Assembly (NCBI GenBank): GCA_003022865.1
Contig: PXSK01000010.1
Span: forward strand, 1-57,582
Length of the DNA stretch: 57,582 nucleotides
Source of the DNA: Halobacteriales archaeon SW_5_70_135
GTDB taxonomy: Archaea > Halobacteriota > Halobacteria > Halobacteriales > SW-7-71-33
Direction: 5' to 3'
This document shows, piece after piece, positions 50,208-57,582 of the stretch (the first letter of the stretch is position 1; every line of letters starts with the position of its first letter). A program made the position numbers and the translations under genes. The notes beneath the pieces are model-generated. The model was not told the origin of the DNA. It was given only the letters and a program-made list of their open reading frames with translations, and did not search any database.

Positions 50208-51083
50208 TCAGTCGGCCGTCTCCGGCTCGGGGTCGGGGTCGGAATCGGGCTCCGACCCCCGCTCGCCGCCGTCGGCGGCCGTCTCGGGATCGGGGTCGGC
50301 GGGCTCTCCCGTGCCGTCGCTCGGCGTCGGGCCGGTCGTCTCCGTCCGGGCGACGCTTTCGGTCGGCTCGGCGTCGTCGGCGCCGGGGACGCGGGCCTCC
50401 CACCAGGAGACGGAGGCGAGCCGGTGACCGCCGGGGAGTCGGCCGACGGCGCGGTCCAGCGAGCGGAGCGGAGCGGCCAGGAGGTTCGGCGTCTGGCGGT
50501 AGAGGCCGTACGGCAGGACGAAGTCGTGGTCGGCACCGACGAGTTCGAGCGCCGAGCGGGCGAGCAGCCCCTCGACCTCGGCACGGGAGTACAGTCGCGA
50601 GCCCATCGGCAACAGCCAGTTGTAGACTGACCGCGTCGAGCCGCTGTTGAACGTGTCGAACACCACGCGGTTCCGGCTCACGCGACGCAGTTCGCTCAGA
50701 AAGGCGGCCGGCGTGTCCGCCAGGTGGAAAAACCGCATCGCGAGCACGGTGTCGAAGCTGTCGTCGGGAAAGGGTAGGCGGGCGGCGTCGCCGCGAAGCC
50801 AGTCGACCCGGCCGTTGGCGGCGGCGGCCTTCCGGCGGCCCTGCTGCAGCATCGGCTTGGAGATGTCCAGTCCGACGACGTCGGCCCCCCGCTCGGCGAG
50901 CATCACCGTGAAACGGCCCGTCCCACAGGCGATCTCGAGCACCTCCTGGTCCTCGACGGGGCCGAGCGCCGACAGCACCGCCCGTTTCTCCCGGCGGTCG
51001 ATCAGCTGTCCGCCACGGGAGAAGCGCTTGCTCTCGTACTCCTCGGCGACCTCGTCGGCCTGGTACCACTCCCGCCCTTTCAC
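50208..51083 (-). CDS. SAM-dependent methyltransferase (class I)
   Basis: 291 residues. Motif I is VLEIACGTGRFTVMLAERG (about 48-66), motif II VVGLDISKPMLQQGR, and post-I DAARLPFPDDSFDTVLAMRFFHL is characteristic of Methyltransf_11 enzymes that act on lipids, quinones or glycans. After ~residue 230 an acidic D/P/E/T-rich tail (PDSDPDPEPETAD and similar) is added, typical of this genome. The substrate is unknown; it stands alone and converges with the amidohydrolase. Confidence 0.88.
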   Translation of the reverse strand: MKGREWYQADEVAEEYESKRFSRGGQLIDRREKRAVLSALGPVEDQEVLEIACGTGRFTVMLAERGADVVGLDISKPMLQQGRRKAAAANGRVDWLRGDAARLPFPDDSFDTVLAMRFFHLADTPAAFLSELRRVSRNRVVFDTFNSGSTRSVYNWLLPMGSRLYSRAEVEGLLARSALELVGADHDFVLPYGLYRQTPNLLAAPLRSLDRAVGRLPGGHRLASVSWWEARVPGADDAEPTESVARTETTGPTPSDGTGEPADPDPETAADGGERGSEPDSDPDPEPETAD

Positions 51084-51148
51084 ACACTCCGTGTGCCGGA
51101 CCTCCGGTAAAACGGTAATGGATGACCGCCGCGAGGGGAGCCCCCGCG

Positions 51149-51568
51149 CTACGCGCTCTCGGTGCCGGTCACCCGCAGCGGCTCGACCCGGAGGACGACA
51201 CGGTCGCCTTCCTCCTCCTCGCGACTGGGGTACTCCTCGACGTCCATGTACTGCCGGGCGAGCATGTCGGCGTGGTCGTCGGCGCCCTCGGCGGTGACCT
51301 CCTCGACGCGACCCCGAACGGAGACGTAGCGGTAGCCGTCCTCGGGGTCGATGATACAGACGCCCACGAGCGGGTCCCGTTGGACGTTGCGTTCCTTCTG
51401 TCGGCCCCGCTCCGTATTGACGAGCACGCGGTCGACGCTCTCGCGTTCCTCGCGGTCGACCCAGACGACCGTCTGCTGTGGCGTGCCGGCCGGCATCTTC
51501 GTCGCGAACGTCGCGAAGTTTGGCTCGTCGAACAGGTCGTGGTACTGCGCCGGGATGTCCTCCGCCAT
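51149..51568 (-). CDS. Pyridoxamine 5'-phosphate oxidase-like (PPOX) flavin/F420-binding protein
   Basis: 139 residues from ATG 51568 (MAEDIPAQYHDLFDEPNFATFATK). The split-barrel pattern KMPAGTPQQTVVWVDRE, VLVNTERGRQKERNVQRDPLVGVCIID and YRYVSVRGRVEEVT matches PPOX-class F420-dependent oxidoreductases common in archaea and actinobacteria. The R-K-x-NV motif contacts the cofactor phosphate. The substrate is unknown. The gene is divergent from the MBL gene. Confidence 0.87.
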   Translation of the reverse strand: MAEDIPAQYHDLFDEPNFATFATKMPAGTPQQTVVWVDREERESVDRVLVNTERGRQKERNVQRDPLVGVCIIDPEDGYRYVSVRGRVEEVTAEGADDHADMLARQYMDVEEYPSREEEEGDRVVLRVEPLRVTGTESA

Positions 51569-51617
51569 GCGCGGCCTTCGCTCGTCGGGGGTCAAAGGCG
51601 TTCGGCCCCGCGCCAGG

Positions 51618-51625
51618 ATTGATAT
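51618..51625 (+). promoter_or_regulatory. TATA box of the MBL-fold gene
   Basis: ATTGATAT lies about 28 bp before ATG 51649, spacing for a leaderless message. Confidence 0.5.
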
Positions 51626-51648
51626 GCCGGGCCGGCGTATCCGGAGCG

Positions 51649-52314
51649 ATGGCGAGAGAGTTGGCCGACCGCGTCTGGCAGTTGGAACTCAGTGCGGCGA
51701 GCGCCTATCTGGTCGAGGACCGCGACCTGCTGCTGTTCGACGCCGGCACGCCGCGAGCCGCCGACCGGATCGTCGACGAGATAGGCGAGACCGGCCACGA
51801 CGTCGGCGACGTCGACCGGGTGCTCGTGACCCACTACGACCTGGACCACGTCGGCGGTCTCGCGGGACTGACGCCCGAACTCGACGCCCCGGTGTACATG
51901 CGCGAGCCCGACGCCAGCCACCTCACCGGCACCGAGAAGCCGGGACTGCTCGGCGTGAAGGGCTTCGTCCAGCGGGTCACGCGACCGCTGCTCTCGGTGC
52001 CCGACCTGGAGGTGCGCCGCGTCGTCGACGGCGAGGAGGTCGGCAGCTTCACCGCCTACCACACCCCCGGGCACACGCGCGGACACATGGCCTTCGTCAG
52101 CGACGAGCGGGACGTGGCCGTACTCGGCGACCTGGTCCGCGAGAACAGCGGTCGACTGCGACCCTCGCCCTGGTATCTGAGCCACGACACGAACGCCGTC
52201 CGCGAGAGCGTCCACACGCTCGCCACCCGTGCGCCGACCGTCGCCGTCGCCGCTCCCGGCCACGGCTCGCCGCTCACCGAGCGAGTCTCGCTCCCGTCCT
52301 CGCCGTCATTGTGA
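51649..52314 (+). CDS. Metallo-beta-lactamase fold hydrolase
   Basis: 221 residues. The zinc motif reads THYDLDHVGG (about 62-71), with aspartate at the second histidine position, a variant seen in several MBL subfamilies. The second histidine block is HTPGHTRGHMAFV and the bridging aspartate is in VAVLGDLV; the last histidine is APGHGSPL. The N-terminus AYLVEDRDLLLFDAGTP is typical. Similar to quorum-lactonase/glyoxalase II-like haloarchaeal proteins with no defined substrate. Confidence 0.88.
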   Translation: MARELADRVWQLELSAASAYLVEDRDLLLFDAGTPRAADRIVDEIGETGHDVGDVDRVLVTHYDLDHVGGLAGLTPELDAPVYMREPDASHLTGTEKPGLLGVKGFVQRVTRPLLSVPDLEVRRVVDGEEVGSFTAYHTPGHTRGHMAFVSDERDVAVLGDLVRENSGRLRPSPWYLSHDTNAVRESVHTLATRAPTVAVAAPGHGSPLTERVSLPSSPSL

Positions 52315-52895
52315 GCCGAGTCGAGGTCTCCTCGTCCGGCCCGGGCGCCGCGGCGGAGTCGACCTCCGTGGGCTCCTCCCGGCCGCCGACGCGCAGTTCG
52401 CCGTCCGGCCCTTCGACGTAGACGTCGTCGGCGAAGCCGCCGTCGGCGTCGGGGTGTTCGGGAGCGTCCGACCGCTCCGGCGTCGAAGGGGCTTCGGGCA
52501 CCGTCCGCGTGCGGAACTCGCCGAGGGGGGTCGTCGGTCGTGACGTCGTGACGCTCGAAGAACTCCCGGTGGCGCTCGTAGTGCTCGGGGAGTTCGTCGG
52601 CCGGGAACTCCATCGTCTCCGTCCAGCCGTGGTCGTAGACTCGAAGTTCGCCTGCACGTGGGGTATCTCCCGAGCCTCCGCCTCGGTGACGCCGGCATCG
52701 AGGGCGGCGACGTAGGTGCCCGTCGTGCAGTCGAAGAAGGCCTCCAGGTGGGCCGCACGCTTCTCGCGGGGGTCGGCCTTCTCGGTGGAGACGCGGGCGT
52801 GCGGGTCGGCGAGCCTGTCGTTCGCGATCGACCCGATGACGGGCGCCGTCAGCGCCCGCTTCGCCGCTCAGTGGCGGAGGCTCTGTTCGGTCTCC
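52315..52895 (-). pseudogene. Decayed DUF6149-family gene (stop codon and two compensating frameshifts)
   Basis: Minus-strand pieces in two frames together spell a haloarchaeal DUF6149-like protein: EQSLRH, TGA (52868-52870), then AAKRALTAPVIGSIANDRLADP, REKRAAHLEAFFDCTTGTYV, EAEAREIPHVQANFE; after losing one T near 52641, YDHGWTETMEFPADELPEHY and REFFERHDVTTDDP; after gaining one base in the six-G run at 52525-52530, LGEFRTRTVPEAP. The start codon position reads GCG. The two shifts cancel, so the outer parts share one frame. The C-terminal end is acidic and overlaps the MBL stop. Confidence 0.72.
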
Positions 52896-52955
52896 GCGCC
52901 CGGAGTTAGAGTCAGAGCCGCTTCAACCTCGCGTCCCCGCCGGAGAACGCGGGCG

Positions 52956-53291
52956 TCACTCCGCGGCGGCGGCCCCGCGGTCGGGCTCGGTGCCGCTGCC
53001 GCGTTCCCGGTCCCGGTCCCGGTCGGCGAGAGTGTAGACGTTCTGCCGAGCGTCGCGGTAGTAGACGTTCCGCTCGACGACGTCGTGCTCCTCGAGCCGC
53101 GAGAGGGCGTCGCGGACGGTGCGAGCGGACAGCAGCGAGCGTTCGATTATCTCCTGCTGGGTGAGCCGACCGTTCCACACGAGCGTCTTGTACACCAGCT
53201 TCGAGCTCGGGGGCAGGTCGGTCACGGCTTCGGGTGCCCGCTCCCGGTCGTCGCCCTCTGTCGTCGTCTCGTACAGGTCGGCGTCGGTCAT
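52956..53291 (-). CDS. Small winged-helix (MarR-like) regulator
   Basis: 111 residues from ATG 53291. The fold occupies residues 24-90: LPPSSKLVYKTLVWNGRLTQQEIIERSLLSARTVRDALSRLEEHDVVERNVYYRDARQNVYTL. The recognition helix is in LSARTVRDALSRLE and the wing is NVYYRDARQNVYT. Haloarchaea contain several such one-domain regulators with unknown targets. The C-terminal tail is a charged DRDRDRERGSG run. A TATA-like tract (minus-strand CTCTTTTTC, 53314-53322) lies about 28 bp upstream. Confidence 0.87.
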   Translation of the reverse strand: MTDADLYETTTEGDDRERAPEAVTDLPPSSKLVYKTLVWNGRLTQQEIIERSLLSARTVRDALSRLEEHDVVERNVYYRDARQNVYTLADRDRDRERGSGTEPDRGAAAAE

Positions 53292-53313
53292 CACCGGAAG
53301 TTGTAGCGGGACG

Positions 53314-53322
53314 TGAAAAAGA
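53314..53322 (-). promoter_or_regulatory. TATA box of the small winged-helix gene
   Basis: The plus-strand run GAAAAAGAG reads CTCTTTTTC on the minus strand, about 28 bp before ATG 53291. Confidence 0.5.
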
Positions 53323-53387
53323 GTTGGTCGGGGCTGTCCTGCTCACGCACAGGCGCCCGTGTGCGCGTGACTCAGTGATGTTCTCTG

Positions 53388-53423
53388 GGGCGGTGACGCT
53401 CTCCAGGGCGGTAACGCTCTCCG
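53388..53423 (+). repeat. 18-bp tandem repeat, two copies
   Basis: GGGCGGTGACGCTCTCCA (53388-53405) is followed directly by GGGCGGTAACGCTCTCCG (53406-53423), two mismatches. Similar CTCCGGGACAC-type pieces continue to about 53448. It lies in the 288-base divergent gap between the winged-helix gene and the oxidoreductase, in which I see no gene. Confidence 0.6.
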
Positions 53424-53579
53424 GGACACTGTGTTCTCCGGGACACACGCCGTCGGTCTGGTGTGTCTCCTGCCGCCGAGTGGCGGTCCCCCGTCGTCTG
53501 CCGTCCCTCGGCGCCCGGGTCGCCGGCGCGGTGGCGTCTCGAAAGGTAGTTGTGGGCGCGTCGCCAACGCAGCGGTCAC

Positions 53580-54836
53580 ATGACCGAGTCGTTCGTCGTC
53601 GTCGGCGACGGGGTAGCCGGGAGTTCCGCCGCCGAGACGCTCCGCGAGAGGGCCCCCGAGGCCGAGATCACGGTGATCACCGACGAGGGGGAGGCCCTCT
53701 ACAATCGCATTCTGATAAAGGAGTTCGCCAAGGGCAAGCTGCCGGAGGCGCCGATCTCGATCCACGACTCCGACTGGTACGCCGAGCGTGACATCGAGCT
53801 GTCGCTGAGCACCCACGTCACCGGCGTCGACACCGACGAGAAGGTCGTCCATGTCTACGAGGGCGACGACGTCCCGTACGACAAGCTGCTGGTGGCGACC
53901 GGAGGGACCCCTCGACAGCTTCCCGTCGACGACAGTGACGCCGACGGCGTCCACCACTTCTGGACGTTCCAGGACGCCCGCGCCATCGGGAAAGACGTCG
54001 AGGCCGCCGACACGGGCGTCGTCGTCGGGGCGGGCCTCCTCGGCGTCGACCTCGCCGCCGTCTCCGGCGCACGGGGACTCGACGCACACTTTCTCATGCG
54101 GGGCGACCGCTGGTGGCGCTACGCGCTCTCGCCCGACGGCGCCGAGATCGTCCACGGCGCCCTGCGCGAGCGCGGCGTCACGCCGGTCTTCGAGAGCGGT
54201 GTCGACCACTTCGAGACCGAGGACGGTCACGTCACCGCCGCCGTCGACCCCGGCGGCGACCGCTACGAGGCCGACTTCGTCGGCGTCGCCGTCGGTCTGG
54301 ACATGAACACCGCGTGCCTCCGCGGGTCCGGCGTCGAGCGCGACGACGGCGTCCTCGTCGACGAGTACATGCGGACCAGCGTCGAGGACGTGTACGCCGC
54401 CGGCGACCTCACCCGCTTTCACGACACCATCGTCGGCGAGCGCGCCCAGAACGGCTCCTGGGGCTCCGCGAAGGAGCAGGGCCGGGTCGCCGCCGTCAAC
54501 ATGGCCGCCGACGGCCGAGAGGAGGCGTTCCGCTGGGTCTCCTCGTACTCGATCACGCACTTCGATTTCCCGTTTCTCTCCTTCGGTCACCCCACCGAGG
54601 GCGACGAGCACTTCGAGCGGAAGTACTCCGACACGGAGTGGCGCCGCATCGCCCTGAAGGACGGCAGGATCGTCGGCGGCGTCCTCATCGGCGACCTCGC
54701 GCCACAGACCACGCTCAAGCAGCTGATGCGCGAGGAGCGCGAGGTCGCCGACCACCGCGAGGAGCTGCTCGCCGAATCGATCGACTTCGACCGGATCGAC
54801 GCCACCCCGCAGGTCGAGGCGGAAGCCGACGACTGA
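53580..54836 (+). CDS. FAD-dependent pyridine nucleotide-disulfide family oxidoreductase
   Basis: 418 residues from ATG 53580. FAD-binding GxGxxG is VVGDGVAGSSAAETLRE (7-23), with the glutamate ERAPEAEITVITDE following; the NAD(P) site is VVVGAGLLGVDLAAVSGARG (about 142-161); the third conserved block is EDVYAAGDLTRFHD. It resembles the reductase parts of NirB, rubredoxin reductase and haloarchaeal NADH oxidase-like proteins. No redox-active cysteine pair is seen. The electron acceptor is unknown. C-terminal ~100 residues form a haloarchaea-type dimer domain. Confidence 0.88.
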   Translation: MTESFVVVGDGVAGSSAAETLRERAPEAEITVITDEGEALYNRILIKEFAKGKLPEAPISIHDSDWYAERDIELSLSTHVTGVDTDEKVVHVYEGDDVPYDKLLVATGGTPRQLPVDDSDADGVHHFWTFQDARAIGKDVEAADTGVVVGAGLLGVDLAAVSGARGLDAHFLMRGDRWWRYALSPDGAEIVHGALRERGVTPVFESGVDHFETEDGHVTAAVDPGGDRYEADFVGVAVGLDMNTACLRGSGVERDDGVLVDEYMRTSVEDVYAAGDLTRFHDTIVGERAQNGSWGSAKEQGRVAAVNMAADGREEAFRWVSSYSITHFDFPFLSFGHPTEGDEHFERKYSDTEWRRIALKDGRIVGGVLIGDLAPQTTLKQLMREEREVADHREELLAESIDFDRIDATPQVEAEADD

Positions 54837-54945
54837 CCGGCATCCCCGTCCCCGTCCTCGTCCTCGTTCTCTTCCTTGTCCCCGTCACCGCTCCCGTCCA
54901 GGTCAGCCGGTCCCGTCCCCGTCACCGCTCCCGTCCGGGTCGGTC
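54837..54945 (+). terminator. Pyrimidine-rich convergent gap with a 22-bp direct repeat
   Basis: On the plus strand this 109-base gap between convergent genes is strongly C/T-rich (ctcgttctcttccttgtccc). The 22-bp run from 54878 to 54899 recurs exactly at 54915-54936. Pyrimidine-rich tracts are typical of archaeal termination zones, so it may end the oxidoreductase transcript. Confidence 0.35.
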
Positions 54946-55515
54946 TCAGCCCGTCCAGTCCTCGCGAAGCAGTCCGTACACCACCGCGTCGCGGTGCTCG
55001 CCGTCGACGTACGTGTACCCCCGCATGCGTCCCTCCTCCCGGAAGCCGAGCGACTCCAGCAGGCCACGAGACGCCTCGTTGAAGACGAACGCGTGGGCGC
55101 CGACGGCCGGTGTGGGGTACGTGTTGAACGCGTAGTCGACCGCCTCGGCGACCGCCTCCCGGCCGTACCCCTCGCCCTGTCGTTCGGGGGCGATCCAGAA
55201 GCCGAGTTCCGGCCGCTTGTAGCTCGCGTCCTCGACGCTGACCTGCCCGATCCGCGTCGTCTCCGCGCCGTCTGCGTCCACGTTCGTGTTCGTGTTCATG
55301 TCCGCATCGGTGTCCGTGTCGTCGAGACAGACGACGAAGCGGTCGTCGCCGCCGCGCTCGTCGCCGAGGTCGTATCCCTCGGTCGAGCGCACCCGCGACC
55401 CGAGCGGCACCCGCAGGTCCGGCTCGGCGCTCGCCCGCTGGAGGAAGCGGGCGTCCTCCGGTTCGGCCACGCGGAGCGTGACCCGCTCGCCGCGTCTGAC
55501 CGTCGCGCCTGGCAT
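54946..55515 (-). CDS. GNAT N-acetyltransferase (RimJ/RimL type)
   Basis: 189 residues from ATG 55515. TVRRGERVTLRVAEPEDARFLQRAS opens the RimJ/RimL fold, and the acetyl-CoA loop is GFWIAPERQGEGYGREAVAEAVDYAF, followed by AHAFVFNEASRGLLESLGFREEGRMRGYTY. It acetylates protein N-termini or small amines; the substrate is unknown. A ~20-residue D/T/N/A insertion (TDTDADMNTNTNVDADG) splits two strands; it is encoded by near-repeats of 6 bp and is absent from ordinary members of the family. Confidence 0.88.
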   Translation of the reverse strand: MPGATVRRGERVTLRVAEPEDARFLQRASAEPDLRVPLGSRVRSTEGYDLGDERGGDDRFVVCLDDTDTDADMNTNTNVDADGAETTRIGQVSVEDASYKRPELGFWIAPERQGEGYGREAVAEAVDYAFNTYPTPAVGAHAFVFNEASRGLLESLGFREEGRMRGYTYVDGEHRDAVVYGLLREDWTG

Positions 55516-55636
55516 GGTTCCGCCTCGCAGCGACGGCGCAAGTACCTTCCCCCCGCGTGTCACGGCGACCCGAGCCCGCCACGGACGACCGGTCACAGAG
55601 CGAAGCCGTTTTGCGCGTCTCCCCCGCAGCACGGGT

Positions 55637-56050
55637 ATGGACGGCGGCAGCTCCACGGACATGACACTGGCTTTCGAGCTGGCCGCGCTGCAGCGACTCG
55701 CCGACCCGGGTGGCGTCTTCGACGGTGCCCGTCGCTGGAGCGAGTACGTCGGCGTCGTCAGCGCCGAACCCACCTACGTCGTCACCAACTTCACGCGCAC
55801 ACACCGCATCCGCCAGGACTTCTTCTCGGGGCCGCAGGGCAAAGGCGAGTCGCTGGAGAACGTTCGCGGCCAGTTCGACACCGACCGGCACGTGCTCGTC
55901 TCGTCGCTCGCGGCGGACGAAGAGCTCGCCGCCGACGTCGGGTGGGAGTTCGTCCCCCTGGAGCGGGCCGCCGAGGCCGCCGACTGGGAACTCGGCGACC
56001 CCGAGGCCGGCGACCCCGGCGCCGACGACGGCCGCGAGGACTGGCCGTAG
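55637..56050 (+). CDS. Haloarchaeal conserved small protein (DUF7124-like)
   Basis: 137 residues from ATG 55637. The strongly patterned segments STDMTLAFELAALQRLADPGGVFDGARRWSEYVGVVS, PTYVVTNFTRTHRIRQDFFSGPQGKGESLENVRGQFDTDRHV and VGWEFVPLERAAEAADWEL look like a conserved haloarchaea-only family (DUF7124 as far as I can recall). No catalytic motif is evident. The C-terminus is acidic. It stands between a divergent GNAT gene and a convergent oxidoreductase gene. Confidence 0.75.
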   Translation: MDGGSSTDMTLAFELAALQRLADPGGVFDGARRWSEYVGVVSAEPTYVVTNFTRTHRIRQDFFSGPQGKGESLENVRGQFDTDRHVLVSSLAADEELAADVGWEFVPLERAAEAADWELGDPEAGDPGADDGREDWP

Positions 56051-56121
56051 CTCGGTCGTCTCGGGCCGCGACGGCGCTCTCGGGCGGGCCACGCGGGGGG
56101 CGACGGCACCGGACGGACGGC

Positions 56122-57540
56122 TCAGTCGCCGGCGATACGGTCGGCACACTCGAAGCCGGCGACGACGCCGCCGTCGAGCGAGCGCTCGGGGTACTGCGCC
56201 CGCGAGGCCATCCCGGCGTAGTAGAGGCCGTCGGCCACCGTCCCGAGGTCGTAGGGGACGACCATGTCGAGGTAGCCCCGCTCGTAGACGGGGGCCGTGC
56301 GGGGGTTCCGTGCCGTCCGCACCCATCGTACCGAGTCGGGGTCGAAGTCGGGGAACACGTCGGCGATCCCCGCCGTATAGCGGCGCTCCACCTCGCGGTC
56401 GGCGGCCTGCCACAGCGGCTCCTCGGGGTCCTGGACGTAGCTCGCGGCGTAGAGGAGGTGTTCGCCGCCGTACCGCTCGGGCGGAACGAAGTTCGTGTGC
56501 TCGATGAGCGCGCCGAAGGGGGCGTCCTCGGCGACGTTCAGCCAGTAGGTGTCCGTCAGCGGCTCGTCGAGGGAGAACACGGAGACGACCGACCCCTGGA
56601 AGTCGATCGCGCACTCGTAGCCTGTGAGCGACTCCAGCACGGTCGGCATCGTCGCCACTACGGCCGCGTCGACGTCGTAGGTCTCGCACTCGCGGGTCGG
56701 CGTCCCGCCGTCGATTCCCGTCGCTCCGGCGCCGCCGTCGGTCGGCTCCGCCCCGCCGTCGGCCTCGACCGGTTCGTCGCGGTCCGCGTCGTCGGCGAGC
56801 TCGCGCTCTACCGTCAGCCCGCTCACCCGGCCGTCCTCGGTGCGCAGGTCGGTGACGCGGGCGCCGCACGAGACGTTCTCCCGGCCGACGGCGTCGATCA
56901 GCGTCTCGATCAGCCGGTGGAAGCCGCCTTCGAGGTAGCCGAGGATTTCGCCGCGCAAGACGTCCCGCTCGCCGCGGAACTTCACCCGACCCAGCAGCCA
57001 CGCCGCCGAGGCGTCCTCCTTACGGGAGCCGAACTTCGCGTCCAGGAGCGGCTCCCAGAAGTTCTCGTAGACGCCGCGTGTGGTGTGCTCGACCAGGAAG
57101 TCGCGGATCGGCACGTCCTCGAACTCGGAGAGGTCGTCGTAGGTGTCGAGCCGCGGGCGACCGCCGCGGACGTCGACTTCGAGCAGCAGCATCGCCAGCC
57201 GGAACTTGTCGTACAGCGAGAGGTGCGGGTACGCGAGGATCTGCCACGGCGCGTCCAGCGGGTGGACGACGCCGTCGACGTAGTAGGCGTTCTCGCCGAT
57301 CCGCCACTCGACGGCGTCGCCCAGTCCGAGCTCGTGGGCGAGGTCGACGATCGTCTGCTCGGACTTCGAGAGGTGGTGGTAGAACTTCTCGATCCGGTCG
57401 CCGGCGGTCTCGTACGTGGCGGCCAGCCCCCCGAGGTCGTCGCTGGCCTCGAACACGCGGACCTCGCGGCCGTGCTGCTGGAGCCGGTAGGCCGCCGCGA
57501 GCCCCGCGATCCCGCCGCCGACGACGCCTATCACACTCAC
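56122..57540 (-). CDS. FAD-dependent amine oxidase/protoporphyrinogen oxidase-like oxidoreductase
   Basis: 472 residues. The FAD dinucleotide motif is IGVVGGGIAGLAAAYRLQQHG (4-24) with the following EASDDLGGLAATYE (RxGG-type). The middle contains FWEPLLDAKFGSRKEDASAAWLLGRVKFRG and LGYLEGGFHRLIETL, and the C-terminal FAD motif is GLYYAGMASRAQYPERSLDGGVVAGFECADRI. Such proteins include HemY-like protoporphyrinogen oxidases, carotenoid desaturase relatives and UDP-galactopyranose mutase-like enzymes; this one belongs to the haloarchaeal cluster with FYHHLSKSEQTIVDLAHELGL. An acidic/glycine linker sits near residue 250. The true substrate is unknown. Confidence 0.88.
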   Translation of the reverse strand: MSVIGVVGGGIAGLAAAYRLQQHGREVRVFEASDDLGGLAATYETAGDRIEKFYHHLSKSEQTIVDLAHELGLGDAVEWRIGENAYYVDGVVHPLDAPWQILAYPHLSLYDKFRLAMLLLEVDVRGGRPRLDTYDDLSEFEDVPIRDFLVEHTTRGVYENFWEPLLDAKFGSRKEDASAAWLLGRVKFRGERDVLRGEILGYLEGGFHRLIETLIDAVGRENVSCGARVTDLRTEDGRVSGLTVERELADDADRDEPVEADGGAEPTDGGAGATGIDGGTPTRECETYDVDAAVVATMPTVLESLTGYECAIDFQGSVVSVFSLDEPLTDTYWLNVAEDAPFGALIEHTNFVPPERYGGEHLLYAASYVQDPEEPLWQAADREVERRYTAGIADVFPDFDPDSVRWVRTARNPRTAPVYERGYLDMVVPYDLGTVADGLYYAGMASRAQYPERSLDGGVVAGFECADRIAGD

Positions 57541-57582
57541 GCCCTGGGAGAGCGGGCGTTTGTGCCTTTCCGTTCTCCTGTT

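Noticed and set aside
50205-50210. TGATCA at the junction of the amidohydrolase and methyltransferase genes as a regulatory palindrome
   Set aside because: It is simply the two stop codons (TGA and reverse TGA) of convergent genes abutting each other.
1-57582. tRNA, rRNA, CRISPR array or insertion sequence
   Set aside because: I searched by eye for the GGTTCGAATCC-type T-arm, evenly spaced repeats with unique spacers, transposase motifs and terminal inverted repeats, and saw none; a tRNAscan-SE and IS search would be decisive.

Overview
This window is an ordinary stretch of main chromosome from an extremely halophilic archaeon (class Halobacteria). The evidence is the very high GC content, acidic proteins, Tat-lipoprotein signals, archaeal signature genes (G1P dehydrogenase, GatE, LonB, thermosome, aCPSF1/FttA, prefoldin, FtsZ1, D-aminoacyl-tRNA deacylase) and TATA boxes about 25-30 bp before start codons, as expected for mostly leaderless transcripts. 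The genus cannot be told from the sequence alone. I found no rRNA, tRNA, CRISPR array, insertion sequence or prophage.

Layout. 1-1.1 kb: end of a TrmJ-like RNA methyltransferase, then a VapBC toxin-antitoxin pair with a palindromic operator. 1.1-4 kb: gatE and egsA. 4.4-9.1 kb: a complete branched-chain amino acid ABC transporter operon (LivKHMGF). 9.1-14.1 kb: an epimerase, proS and fttA, the last preceded by a long, strongly structured leader. 14.3-16.7 kb: a lipoprotein, an endonuclease III homologue and a DUF371 protein. 17-22.1 kb: a large coiled-coil protein with an upstream ORF in its leader, a sugar nucleotidyltransferase, dtdA and ftsZ1. 22.1-26.6 kb: chorismate mutase and archaeal shikimate kinase, a PGF-CTERM surface protein, a Tat-exported DyP-like protein and two small haloarchaeal proteins. 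26.6-31.6 kb: a broken RAD55-like gene, a DICT sensor, a Cdc48 paralogue, a small membrane protein and phosphatidylserine/archaetidylserine decarboxylase.

32-35 kb: the conserved archaeal operon rpl39e-rpl31e-aif6-rpl18a-pfdA-ftsY, covering ribosome, folding and membrane targeting. It includes a 57-residue L18Ae gene that is easily missed. 35.4-43.2 kb: a Bat-type regulator, a decayed region, a double winged-helix protein, SPFH and NfeD membrane proteins, a cysteine-less MGMT-like protein and membrane-bound LonB. 43.5-47.5 kb: nadM with a SAM hydrolase, then a polar amino acid ABC transporter. 47.6-57.5 kb: a thermosome subunit without a GGM tail, an amidohydrolase, a methyltransferase, a flavin-type oxidoreductase, an MBL protein, a decayed DUF6149 gene, small regulators and two FAD oxidoreductases separated by a GNAT acetyltransferase and a small conserved protein.

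I did not find a wholly new multi-gene system. The most interesting features are: (i) two overlapping, mutually exclusive hairpins in the leader of the transcription-termination factor gene fttA; (ii) a 30-codon upstream ORF whose stop overlaps the start of the coiled-coil gene; (iii) a perfect palindrome at the vapB start; (iv) at least five decaying genes, each still alignable by eye to a family, among otherwise intact housekeeping genes; (v) homologues that have lost their catalytic residue (MGMT-like, DyP-like); and (vi) short acidic simple-sequence expansions inserted into many orthologues.
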